Positions 7,958-14,099 of a stretch of DNA of 25,357 bases are shown in pieces. Under the pieces are notes generated by a model, which was not told where the DNA came from, made no database searches, and saw only the letters and a list, made by a program, of their open reading frames with translations. Made by a program: the position numbers and the translations under genes. Source of the DNA: a virus; the IMG/VR virus record IMGVR_UViG_3300030118_000930, positions 1 to 25,357 of that record; one strand, given 5' to 3'. Within the stretch, counting starts at the first letter, position 1. Each line of letters starts with the position of its first letter.

Positions 7958-8131
7958 CTATTTTTTTGGCTCTAGCTGACTTAATTTTTTTTCAGCCCTC
8001 AAAAATGCTTTTAATCTTTTAGGATCATCTTCAAAGCACTCTTGAAAATCTCCATTTAAAATTACTGTATGTAATGATTTCGTTTCTAAAATAGTAAGTT
8101 TCTTTATTTTGTTTTTTGTTTTTTTATTCAT
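7958..8131 (-). CDS. Very small basic hypothetical protein
   Basis: This 57-aa frame begins MNKKTKNKIKKLTILETKSL and ends with KLSQLEPKK. It contains a plausible helical part with DDPKRLKAFLRAEKKL. No family is recognised and no clear ribosome site precedes the ATG, so the evidence is mainly amino-acid composition and the gap it fills between neighbours on the same strand. Confidence 0.45.
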   Translation of the reverse strand: MNKKTKNKIKKLTILETKSLHTVILNGDFQECFEDDPKRLKAFLRAEKKLSQLEPKK

Positions 8132-8458
8132 ACTTAGTGATACAAGTTTAAATAAAATTTTTACAAAAAACTTTAGAGAATTTTGTTCTGAGTTGAAATC
8201 ACTTACAATGTCAATGACACAGACTCGATGGGTGGTGGTAATTCTAAAAATACTGAAAAATAAGGGTTTTTTTTAGAAAATTCCAGAAACTTTAGCCAAT
8301 TAATAAAATATCCTGGTAAAAGCTAGAAATATTCAGGGAACTACATCTTTAGTGAAGTGCTGCACTATATTTATCAATGGTTCTAGAGCTTTGTGTACCG
8401 ATATTGTCCTGGTATTTTATAAAAAAGAACAAAATACCAACAAAATTGTCATAAAATA
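8132..8458. other. Non-coding stretch with a 9-bp hairpin
   Basis: About 330 bp have no credible gene on either strand. The clearest structure is a perfect inverted repeat, TGGTATTTT (8410-8418) and AAAATACCA (8431-8439), separated by 12 bp. It sits 20 bp downstream of the small gene that ends at 8459. It lacks a following T run on the minus strand, so it is not a standard terminator. A short palindrome AGTGCTGCACT lies at 8356-8366. A TTGACA box (minus strand, 8209-8214) has no matching -10 box. Confidence 0.4.
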
Positions 8459-8590
8459 TTACTTTTTTCTTACGAGAAGCACCATGCAAGTATAGAGCTT
8501 TTTTGTAATATTCTTAACAAACTCAACACTTTCTCTAACAATCCCATCAACAAACATGATTACTTTATAACCATATATCTCTAATTTCAC
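8459..8590 (-). CDS. Very small hypothetical protein, GTG start
   Basis: This 43-aa frame starts with GTG at 8590, sharing one base with the stop of the 35-aa membrane protein gene (TAGTG junction). It reads VKLEIYGYKVIMFVDGIVRE and ends with a basic LLVRKK tail. No family is recognised and there is no separate ribosome site, so expression would depend on coupling to the gene upstream. It could be chance. Confidence 0.35.
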   Translation of the reverse strand: MKLEIYGYKVIMFVDGIVRESVEFVKNITKKLYTCMVLLVRKK

Positions 8591-8697
8591 TAAATATTCT
8601 GTACAATAAGTACAATTATAACTACTGCTACTGCTACTACAATGGTCTTACCCTTCTTATTAAGGTTATTCCATCTATCTGTTAGTTTTTGTATCAT
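8590..8697 (-). CDS. Small single-pass membrane protein, 35 aa
   Basis: The start MIQKLTDRWNNLNKKGK is followed by one strongly hydrophobic segment (TIVVAVAVVIIVLIV) and a short tail. A good AGAAGGG ribosome site lies 9 bp before the ATG. Small proteins of this build (amphipathic start with Trp, then one membrane helix) are common in marine phages. It sits just after the small terminase gene. The role is unknown; it could be a membrane-active or inhibitory peptide. Confidence 0.6.
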   Translation of the reverse strand: MIQKLTDRWNNLNKKGKTIVVAVAVVIIVLIVQNI

Positions 8698-8711
8698 ATC
8701 TATTATCCCTT

Positions 8712-9113
8712 CTACTTATCCCATTTAATAGAGAAACTTTGGTCTTTCATGTTCCCTATCTCTAAACTCTGCCGGTCTCCATACTTCTTCGCAGCTAACT
8801 TACTAGCCATCCATTGTTTATGTTTGATGAATGTATCTATAGCTTTAACATTAGCCATATCCATCTTAGTCTCTCCTGATTTCTTTACTGCATCTTTAGC
8901 TACTTTATCTACATCTGCCATAGAGTATTCAATACCATCTTCTTTTGCTTGACTGTATAATTCTCTTAAACCTGTTTTCTTATTTAACCATTGTCTCCAT
9001 ATCTCCCAAGATACATTAACTGTTTTTAATGCTTCTCTAATGGATTTACCTACTGCTAGTTCTTGTAAGACTGTATCTACTAGTTCTTTTGTATATTTTG
9101 TATGTGCTGCCAT
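8712..9113 (-). CDS. Terminase small subunit
   Basis: This 133-aa protein recognises phage DNA and regulates the large packaging subunit. The N-terminus has a helix-turn-helix region (about residues 9-45, with GKSIREALKTVNVSWEIWRQ). A motif LRELYSQAKEDGIEYSMADV follows, and near the end comes HKQWMASKLAAKKYGDRQSL. That last pattern (WMASKL.AKKYGDR) is a hallmark of small terminase proteins of many phages, from family knowledge. The ATG directly follows the previous stop with no clear ribosome site, so translation is likely coupled. It is unusually far from the large subunit gene. Confidence 0.88.
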   Translation of the reverse strand: MAAHTKYTKELVDTVLQELAVGKSIREALKTVNVSWEIWRQWLNKKTGLRELYSQAKEDGIEYSMADVDKVAKDAVKKSGETKMDMANVKAIDTFIKHKQWMASKLAAKKYGDRQSLEIGNMKDQSFSIKWDK

Positions 9114-9365
9114 TTAATGTATTGTTTTGTTTGTATATCCTAATTCTGTGAAGCTCTTATGATCTTTGAATACTGTAATAAAATCTTGTGCTTGTTCGTT
9201 TGTATCAAAGTTTGCGAACCTGATTAATACTATTGGTTTACCTTCTTCATTAGCCAGGAAGATAGTCGTCGTTAGGTCTGAGTCGTCTAATCCGAGTGTA
9301 GATAGCTGAGTAAACTCTGTCGGTAATATGTTTTTTCCCTTTTGTTTTTGCTTTGATTTTTTCAT
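9114..9365 (-). CDS. Hypothetical protein before small terminase
   Basis: This 83-aa protein has a Lys-Gln start, then a middle that looks like a small alpha-beta domain (LANEEGKPIVLIRFANFDTN) and an acidic and aromatic end. No family is recognised. Its first 39 codons overlap the end of the 102-aa gene in another frame (9250-9365), an unusually long overlap. There is no good ribosome site at this ATG, so a later start is possible. Its stop is immediately followed by the small terminase ATG. Confidence 0.5.
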   Translation of the reverse strand: MKKSKQKQKGKNILPTEFTQLSTLGLDDSDLTTTIFLANEEGKPIVLIRFANFDTNEQAQDFITVFKDHKSFTELGYTNKTIH

Positions 9366-9558
9366 GTAATTTCATTATGTAATCAGGATTAAGTTTCAGA
9401 TAACTGCATATAGTGTTAAAATCCTCTGTACCTAACCATTCTCTAGCTTCTTTAATAATTTTCCATTCTGATATGTCAAAGTTTGGATGAGTAAGACCTA
9501 CACTATCGCATAAACCTCTAACCAATGTGTTAAGCCAGAGTTGTTCCTCTGGTTTCAT
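9250..9558 (-). CDS. Hypothetical phage protein, 102 aa
   Basis: This protein starts MKPEEQLWLNTLVRGLCDSV and is mostly helical. It includes EFNTICSYL-like residues (DFNTICSYLKLNPDYIMKL) that resemble small phage proteins with a C..L.L.PDYI pattern near replication genes; the resemblance is from memory and weak. The end is basic (RIRRLRPNDD). A clear AAGGAATT ribosome site precedes the ATG, and a candidate promoter with a hairpin lies just upstream. The last 116 bp overlap the next gene. Confidence 0.6.
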   Translation of the reverse strand: MKPEEQLWLNTLVRGLCDSVGLTHPNFDISEWKIIKEAREWLGTEDFNTICSYLKLNPDYIMKLHEKIKAKTKGKKHITDRVYSAIYTRIRRLRPNDDYLPG

Positions 9559-9579
9559 TGTTATAATTCCTTGAAATTT

Positions 9580-9636
9580 GTATGGATTTTTTCCATACCT
9601 ATGGATCTTATTAAATAATATATATTAACTATTCAA
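9580..9636 (-). promoter_or_regulatory. Candidate leftward promoter with operator-like palindrome
   Basis: On the minus strand, TTGAAT (9631-9636) and TAATAA (9608-9613) are 17 bp apart, a plausible -35/-10 pair with imperfect match. Just downstream, GTATGGA (9580-9586) and TCCATAC (9592-9598) form a perfect inverted repeat with a five-base spacer, placed where transcription would start. A further half-like TATGGAT follows at 9600-9606. This would serve the genes from 9558 through small terminase. Inferred from sequence only. Confidence 0.4.
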
Positions 9637-9664
9637 TAATCTAAATGGGCATAAATTGGCATAT

Positions 9665-10189
9665 TTACATTCCCCAATGACTAATTAATAGATCAAGTGC
9701 ATCTCTATATTGATCCATTCTTTTATGAGTAGCAGCTTTATTATCTATGATTACATCCCAGACCAATGATTGATGTTGTACTGTTGCCTTCATAGCTTCA
9801 TTAAACTCTTGTTCATAATCTATTTTAAGGATGTTAAAGAACTCTGCACCATCTGGAATACCGGCTAATCTATTAAAGTTAAAGGTACAACTTTTCATTT
9901 TAGAACTAATTATCCCTAAATACTCTAGCTTTTGACCAGCTGCATACCTGGTTGCATTTCTTTTAGCATCAGTTGGATCTAATTGATGCCTGGCATAATA
10001 GCTCTCATGGACTGAATTAATCTTTTTAGCAATGTGTTTATTACCAATAACCATTTCGGCCATATCAGGTAATCTATATATCTTACCATTTTCACGAACA
10101 AGAGCTTGGCCACCATAGTCTATCTCTTGGACTTGTGAGACTTCTTTTGGTTTAGTTCGTTGCTGTTTTTTTTTCTTCTTTTTTGCCAA
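9665..10189 (-). CDS. Hypothetical protein after the replication gene, 174 aa
   Basis: The start is TTG at 10189 with an AGAGG site 6-7 bp upstream. The first 15 residues are almost all Lys, Arg and Gln. The body includes YARHQLDPTDAKRNATRYAA and GISSKMKSC-like residues (IISSKMKSCTFNFNRL), and ends in DALDLLISHWGM. The layout recalls small alphaproteobacterial proteins of the DUF6456 kind (a RYxAGxxL motif), but that is only a faint resemblance. It overlaps the end of the YdaU-like gene by 38 bp. A regulatory or replication helper role is possible. Confidence 0.55.
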   Translation of the reverse strand: MAKKKKKKQQRTKPKEVSQVQEIDYGGQALVRENGKIYRLPDMAEMVIGNKHIAKKINSVHESYYARHQLDPTDAKRNATRYAAGQKLEYLGIISSKMKSCTFNFNRLAGIPDGAEFFNILKIDYEQEFNEAMKATVQHQSLVWDVIIDNKAATHKRMDQYRDALDLLISHWGM

Positions 10190-10964
10190 AATAATCCTCT
10201 GCTTTTATTGATGTTCCATCTTTTTTATATATCCAGTCCATCATTCCCCAAGACTCTTTAGACATAAAAAATAAAAGATCATCTTTTTCTTCAACAAAGT
10301 TTGCAGTAATGCCATGTTTCTTTTTAAAACTATCAAGATTAAATACTTCTTCATCATTGTATCGTTCCTGAGATAACCAAGTGCTAAAGTGTGGTATAAA
10401 TATTTGATTTTCTGTATTACGACAAAGTTCATTGTATTTATCTATAATTAAATCTTCACTTATACTTACAGGCATATTTTTATATTTTTCGAGAGCCTTC
10501 TTCTTACTACCTCGCTTCACCATCAACGCATCCCATATATTATTAAAAGATACAGATACAGAATCAGATACAGATACAGAACACTTGCTAGAGGTTTGCT
10601 TCGCTTTTGCTAGACCACCTTTACGACCAGCTTCAGCTCTATGATTAATTTTTTCTACAGTTTTTTTATAATCTTCAAGTTGTCTTTCGTTATGCCATTT
10701 ATTATCTATAAGTTTAAACTTTTCTATTAATACAGTATTAATATCTGTCTTTAATGATTCTACTTTATCAGGGTCGTTACTGTAAACATTTACAATAGTA
10801 CAAAGTTTTTCAAAATTATTTGGTAATCCTTTTCCATTATAGACTCCAGCATAGCATAATAAAGTTATGTAAATTCCTCTTTGTTGGTGAGTAAAATCTG
10901 CTGTTCCTGTTAAAAAATCTTGGTAATAAAATTCAAACCAAGGTAATTTCATTTTCTCATCCAT
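10152..10964 (-). CDS. YdaU/DUF1376-type phage replication protein
   Basis: The N-terminal 100 residues match the YdaU pattern: PWFEFYYQDFLTGTADFTHQ, then QRGIYITLLCYAG, then a segment ending in LIDNKWHNERQLEDY. Such proteins are found in lambdoid and other prophages as replication initiators or helicase-loading partners. A linker SVSVSDSVSVS separates this from a helical C-terminal part (about residues 150-270, with FIPHFSTWLSQERYNDE). The ATG at 10964 is preferred over a TTG one codon earlier; an AAGGGTGG site precedes it. It overlaps the LexA-like gene upstream by 8 bp and the next gene by 38 bp. Confidence 0.75.
   Translation of the reverse strand: MDEKMKLPWFEFYYQDFLTGTADFTHQQRGIYITLLCYAGVYNGKGLPNNFEKLCTIVNVYSNDPDKVESLKTDINTVLIEKFKLIDNKWHNERQLEDYKKTVEKINHRAEAGRKGGLAKAKQTSSKCSVSVSDSVSVSFNNIWDALMVKRGSKKKALEKYKNMPVSISEDLIIDKYNELCRNTENQIFIPHFSTWLSQERYNDEEVFNLDSFKKKHGITANFVEEKDDLLFFMSKESWGMMDWIYKKDGTSIKAEDYFGKKEEKKTATN
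10549..10584 (-). repeat. Short hexamer tandem repeat within the YdaU-like gene
   Basis: Six consecutive six-base units on the plus strand: GATACA, GATACA, GAATCA, GATACA, GATACA, GAACAC. They encode the alternating Ser-Val linker of the YdaU-like protein. Gain or loss of a unit keeps the frame and changes the linker by two residues. Confidence 0.8.
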
Positions 10965-11238
10965 CAAGCCACCCTTCTTTTCTTAATATTTTTATATCTC
11001 TCGCTAACCCTGGGGTAAAATCTATGTATAGTTTTCTTTTTAAATTTTTTAAGTATCTCTGACAGTTGCTGCTGCTTTTGATACCTAACCCAAGCTGTAT
11101 TTCTGTATAACTTGGTGAGAATTTCTGAGTGTTTTGGTAATGGTGTATAAACCTTAATATTTTTTTCTCTAAGTCTTTTAAGTCTTTCTGAGACCTCAGT
11201 AATTCTTGACAATTCTGGCAAAGGATCTCTAAAACCAT
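10957..11238 (-). CDS. LexA-type winged-helix DNA-binding protein (no protease domain)
   Basis: This 93-aa protein carries a LexA-like DNA-binding domain at about residues 23-83: EKKILRFIHHYQ, then KFSPSYTEIQLGLGIKSSSN, then YLKNLKRKLYIDFTPGLARD and IKIL. The order helix, PS.TEI..GLG.KSS, wing, and closing IKIL is that of the LexA N-terminal fold. There is no peptidase part, so it cannot cleave itself. It is a candidate phage regulator and sits beside the divergent control region. The ATG at 11238 has a weak ribosome site. Another 138-codon frame overlaps it and starts further upstream, so the true start is uncertain. Confidence 0.65.
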   Translation of the reverse strand: MVLEILCQNCQELLRSQKDLKDLEKKILRFIHHYQNTQKFSPSYTEIQLGLGIKSSSNCQRYLKNLKRKLYIDFTPGLARDIKILRKEGWLDG

Positions 11239-11380
11239 TGACTCTCAATAGTTTTTGCCATATTTGTTCCCTGAAATTTACCCAAGTTGTTTTATTTTCC
11301 TTACATATTTCAACATATTTCTTATGTTGATCTAATATTAACAATAGTAATTTTTTTTCATAAATCAAATTATTCTTCAT

Positions 11381-11602
11381 TTCTATAAAAATAAATTTTA
11401 ATTATAATTTTTTTTTTAGTATTTTAATAGAGCTAATAATTGTAAACATTTTAGTTGATTTTATCAAATTAATGAAATAGTTTGTCATTTATGGCAAATA
11501 TTCGTCTGACTACTTTTAAGATTTTTCATAGTCAAATCCTTTTAAACAAATGTTATCCCTCCGATGTAAATGTAAGGGTGGAGTATTTGCCATACTTAAA
11601 AC
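11381..11602. promoter_or_regulatory. Divergent control region with TTTGYCAT operators
   Basis: This 222-bp AT-rich gap separates leftward and rightward genes. A near-palindrome TTTGTCATTTATGGCAAA (11481-11498; 14 of 18 bases symmetric) is followed by a second TTTGCCAT half-site at 11586-11593. TTGATT (11455-11460) and TAGTTT (11478-11483) are spaced 17 bp and would make a weak rightward promoter whose -10 overlaps the palindrome. This looks like the lysogeny/lytic switch, and the LexA-like protein is one candidate ligand. Promoter calls are tentative. Confidence 0.5.
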
Positions 11603-12229
11603 ATGGCACATACAGTTTATAAAAATATAGAAAATAAAAAGATACCTAGTGTTACTACAATATTAGGTCGTTTTAAAGACTCTGGTGCATTAATTAGATG
11701 GAGTAATGCAGAGGGTTTAAAAGGAAATAAATACGATGATGTAATGAAGAAGCACCAGGATATTGGTACTTCACTTCACGAGTTAGCTGAGATGCACATT
11801 CTCGATCAGTATTATGAACTTCCTAAAGATGAAACTCTTGTTTGCTTTAATAAATTTCTAACTTGGTGGGAAGAATCTGATTATAAAATTAATTGGACTG
11901 AGAAAAGTTTAACATCTGATCTTTATCAATATGGTGGTACAGCAGATGTACTAGTAAATGATGACACTATAATAGACTTTAAAACATCTAAAAATTTTTA
12001 CCCAGACTATTTAGTTCAGGGTTCTGCATATATGCAACTTATTGAAGAAGTTGATAAAAGAAAAATTAAAAAATTTATATTAGCTAGATTCCCAAAATCA
12101 GGTGATGATTTTGAAATTAGGGAATTTAACAGAGAACAATTAGATCAAGCATTTGAATATTTTAAAATACTAAGAACAGCTTTCGATCAAGATAAAGAAC
12201 TCAATAAAATAGTAAGGAGTAAAAAATGA
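11603..12229 (+). CDS. PD-(D/E)XK nuclease, likely recombination exonuclease
   Basis: This 208-aa nuclease belongs to the RecB/Cas4-like group. Visible motifs are PSVTTIL near the start, an HE pair (59-60) on the first helix, GGTADVLV with Asp115, IIDFKTSK with catalytic Asp125 and Lys127, and the Q..AY motif at 139-143. Such enzymes degrade dsDNA to give single strands for an annealase; the ERF gene lies two genes downstream. The ATG lies within a six-base hairpin (TGCCAT/ATGGCA), and the nearest GGTGGAG is 20 bp upstream, so initiation may be regulated. Confidence 0.85.
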   Translation: MAHTVYKNIENKKIPSVTTILGRFKDSGALIRWSNAEGLKGNKYDDVMKKHQDIGTSLHELAEMHILDQYYELPKDETLVCFNKFLTWWEESDYKINWTEKSLTSDLYQYGGTADVLVNDDTIIDFKTSKNFYPDYLVQGSAYMQLIEEVDKRKIKKFILARFPKSGDDFEIREFNREQLDQAFEYFKILRTAFDQDKELNKIVRSKK

Positions 12230-12843
12230 ATAGACAAAAACTTACCATGCAAGAATATAAAAAAGAGTGGTATCAAAAAAATAAAGAAAGAACTAAAGAG
12301 AAAAAAAAAGAAAATGCAAAAAAATGGTATCAGTTGAATAAAGAAAAAATATTAGAAAAACAAAGATTATATTATCTAAGCAATAAAGAAGCTATTGATA
12401 AAAGACAAAGAGAAAAATATTGGGAAAATCACACTAAATCATTAGAAAAAGGTAGAAGAAACTATCATAAACATAAACAAAGGTCTTTGGCATATCAGAG
12501 AAAATATAGAAATAAAAAATGGCAAGAAGATCCTTACTATAGATTAAAAACATTACTCAGAAGTAGAATAAATACAGCAGTAAGAGATGTTGCTAAATCA
12601 GAAAAGACACTAAATCTTTTAGGAGTAAATGATTTTGAAAATGTAAAAAAATATTTATCAAAAAAATTTAAAGATGGAATGTCTTGGGATAATTATGGTG
12701 AATGGCATATTGACCATATTGTTCCATGTGCAAGTTTTGATTTATCAAAAAAATCAGAGCAAAAAAAATGTTTTCATTATACAAACCTACAACCACTTTG
12801 GGCAAAAGATAATCTGTCAAAAGGTTGTAAATTATATTGGTAA
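12226..12843 (+). CDS. HNH endonuclease (free-standing)
   Basis: This 205-aa protein has about 100 residues of Lys-, Tyr- and Asn-rich repetitive helices (units resembling WYQ.NKEK and YY..NKE) that probably bind DNA. A C-terminal nuclease follows: WHIDHIVPCASFDL (His161, Asp163, His164), then CFHYTNLQPLWAKDN and KG. This HIDHI..P..SFDL...NLQPLW pattern is well known in phage HNH enzymes. It starts inside the stop of the previous gene (ATGA) after an AAGGAG site. It may be a homing enzyme inserted between the exonuclease and ERF genes. Confidence 0.85.
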   Translation: MNRQKLTMQEYKKEWYQKNKERTKEKKKENAKKWYQLNKEKILEKQRLYYLSNKEAIDKRQREKYWENHTKSLEKGRRNYHKHKQRSLAYQRKYRNKKWQEDPYYRLKTLLRSRINTAVRDVAKSEKTLNLLGVNDFENVKKYLSKKFKDGMSWDNYGEWHIDHIVPCASFDLSKKSEQKKCFHYTNLQPLWAKDNLSKGCKLYW

Positions 12844-12854
12844 GGAGAAGAAAA

Positions 12855-13313
12855 ATGAGTGAAATAGAACAATGTCCTAAGACTATTGCTACTGCAATTC
12901 ATGGCATCATGTCGGACATAAAAACACTACAAAAGGATAGCGATAATAAGTTTCAAAATTATAGCTATGTTGATGTAGATAGCTTTCTAAAGGCAATTAA
13001 TCCTTTATGTGCAAAACATGGATTAAGTATCTTTATGAATGAAAAGGATTGCAAGATTATTGGTGACACAAAAAAATGGATACACATTCTTTATGAATTT
13101 ATTTTAGTACATAAAGATGGCGATACCTGGAGTGAAGGAATCAATAAAAATATGTTTGTGCAAATGACTGGTGGCCAATCATTAGGTGCTAGTCAATCAT
13201 ATTCATTAAAACAATTTATGAGGCAGCTATTCCTTATACCAACTGGTGATAAGGATGATTTAGATGGCCATGAACAAAACTTTCAACCAAAAAAAAAGGA
13301 GCATAGAGGATGA
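12855..13313 (+). CDS. ERF-family single-strand annealing protein
   Basis: This 152-aa recombinase anneals complementary single strands, pairing with the upstream exonuclease. It has the ERF pattern of a helix with DIKTLQKDS, then FQNYSYVDVDSFLKAINPLC, KHGLSIFM, and later GGQSLGASQSYSLKQFMRQL followed by FLIPTGDKDDLDG. The internal ATG at 12855 is chosen because GGAG lies 7 bp upstream; an earlier start at 12837 would begin within the HNH stop. The protein is shorter than P22 Erf and has a short charged tail. It overlaps the next gene by 4 bp. Confidence 0.88.
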   Translation: MSEIEQCPKTIATAIHGIMSDIKTLQKDSDNKFQNYSYVDVDSFLKAINPLCAKHGLSIFMNEKDCKIIGDTKKWIHILYEFILVHKDGDTWSEGINKNMFVQMTGGQSLGASQSYSLKQFMRQLFLIPTGDKDDLDGHEQNFQPKKKEHRG

Positions 13314-13594
13314 GTGATGACAAAGAATTTATTGATGGTTTTTTTGCAAAAGAACCAAAGAGAGATTTTATCAAGTGTTCAATATCAATAAAAAAAGATG
13401 ACTTTACTAATTGGTATAAGAAACAACTTCAAAATAAAGAAGATGATTGGATTAATATTGATGTTAAAGAAGGTAAATCAGGTAAATGGTACGCAGAAGT
13501 TAATACCTGGAAACCAGAAAAACCATCTGAACCTAAAAATAATGATGAATTAAAATCTTTAGGTGACTCAATCCCAGAGGACATTCCTTTTTAA
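13310..13594 (+). CDS. Small protein with SSB-like C-terminal tip
   Basis: This 94-aa protein ends in SIPEDIPF, close to the DDDIPF tip with which single-strand DNA-binding proteins recruit partners such as RecO, PriA and helicases. The body has a short beta-rich part (KCSISIKKDDF, WINIDVKEGKSGKWYAEVNT) and then a Pro, Glu and Lys linker. The full OB fold is not obvious. The gene follows ERF with an AAGGAG site 8 bp before the ATG. A role in the recombination or replication complex is likely; whether it binds DNA itself is unknown. Confidence 0.6.
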   Translation: MSDDKEFIDGFFAKEPKRDFIKCSISIKKDDFTNWYKKQLQNKEDDWINIDVKEGKSGKWYAEVNTWKPEKPSEPKNNDELKSLGDSIPEDIPF

Positions 13595-13702
13595 ATGACA
13601 AATTTAATACTCCTCCTATCAATACTTATCCTATTGCTCATTAATCTTTTATTGGTTTGGGCAATAGGTTCAATCGTTAACGAAATTAAGGAGAAACAAT
13701 GA
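13595..13702 (+). CDS. Small membrane protein, 35 aa
   Basis: The frame starts directly after the previous stop. It reads MTNLILLLSILILLLINLLL and then VWAIGSIVNEIKEKQ, so it is one hydrophobic helix with a short polar tail. Its stop overlaps the next ATG by 4 bp (ATGA). It has no ribosome site of its own apart from coupling. Function unknown. Confidence 0.5.
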   Translation: MTNLILLLSILILLLINLLLVWAIGSIVNEIKEKQ

Positions 13703-13875
13703 AAAAAATAAACATATCACATATCGAAAAACATTTATTTAATGAAAATAAATATGGGTGGGATAGAAATCAATATCCCTTAGTTCAAATTAAAGATGTC
13801 AAAGTATTGGAGGTGTTGCATGCAAAACCACACGAAAGTCTGGCTAGAGTTCTTCAATATAAAAGACACAAGTGA
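13699..13875 (+). CDS. Small hypothetical protein, 58 aa
   Basis: This frame begins MKKINISHIEKHLFNENKYG and ends ARVLQYKRHK. A strong AAGGAG site precedes the ATG and a 4-bp stop/start overlap joins it to the gene before. Its last 56 bp overlap the start of the HNH frame, which has its own GGAGG site. No family is recognised. The stretch PLVQIKDVKVLEVLHAK looks like beta-alpha structure. Confidence 0.5.
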   Translation: MKKINISHIEKHLFNENKYGWDRNQYPLVQIKDVKVLEVLHAKPHESLARVLQYKRHK

Positions 13876-14099
13876 GTGTTCTTGTGTTTATTGTGGTGGA
13901 CAAGCAACTTCTTTACATCACTTAAAACCTCGTGGAATGGGTGGTTCAAAGTTTAAATCAAAAGATTATGTGGAAAATCTCGCCCCTCTGTAATGAACAC
14001 CATGTCAAAGCTGAACACAATCCAAAATTTAATGCAGAAATTAAATGTTTGGTGCTTGATATGGTGAAAGAGAAAGTGAAAATTGATGGAAAGTTTTGA
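13820..14099 (+). pseudogene. HNH nuclease, apparent frameshift after the zinc-finger half
   Basis: Starting at ATG 13820 (GGAGG six bases upstream), the frame encodes an HNH-type start: CVYCGGQA, LHHLKPRGMGGSK and DYVENLAPL, then a stop at 13991-13993. The continuation that an HNH protein needs is present in another frame, beginning CNEHHVKAEHNPKF and running to a stop at 14097-14099. Reading ENLAPL then CNEHH would need two extra bases in the CCCCTCTG stretch, such as one more CT. It is therefore a broken gene, a sequencing error, or a programmed shift. The domain resembles NinG-like or small phage HNH proteins near recombination genes. Confidence 0.65.

Noticed and set aside
8186-8214. A TTGACA box on the minus strand
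   Set aside because: No acceptable -10 box at 15-19 bp; the best candidate TCAGAA matches only two of six consensus bases.
8228-8263. An 11-aa plus-strand frame starting MGGGNSKN
   Set aside because: Too short, no ribosome site, and isolated from other plus-strand genes.
10549-10584. Possible CRISPR-like array
   Set aside because: The units are six bases without spacers; this is a coding microsatellite, and no CRISPR array is seen anywhere in the window.
10964-11380. A 138-codon minus-strand frame over the LexA-like gene
   Set aside because: Most of it is the other frame of the LexA-like gene, with Lys and Leu bias expected from AT-rich DNA. No ribosome site and no recognisable motif. It might still supply an N-terminal extension by frameshift, which cannot be tested here.
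12837-12854. An earlier start for the ERF gene
   Set aside because: The internal ATG at 12855 has GGAG seven bases upstream and the first ATG-like codon lies inside the HNH stop region.
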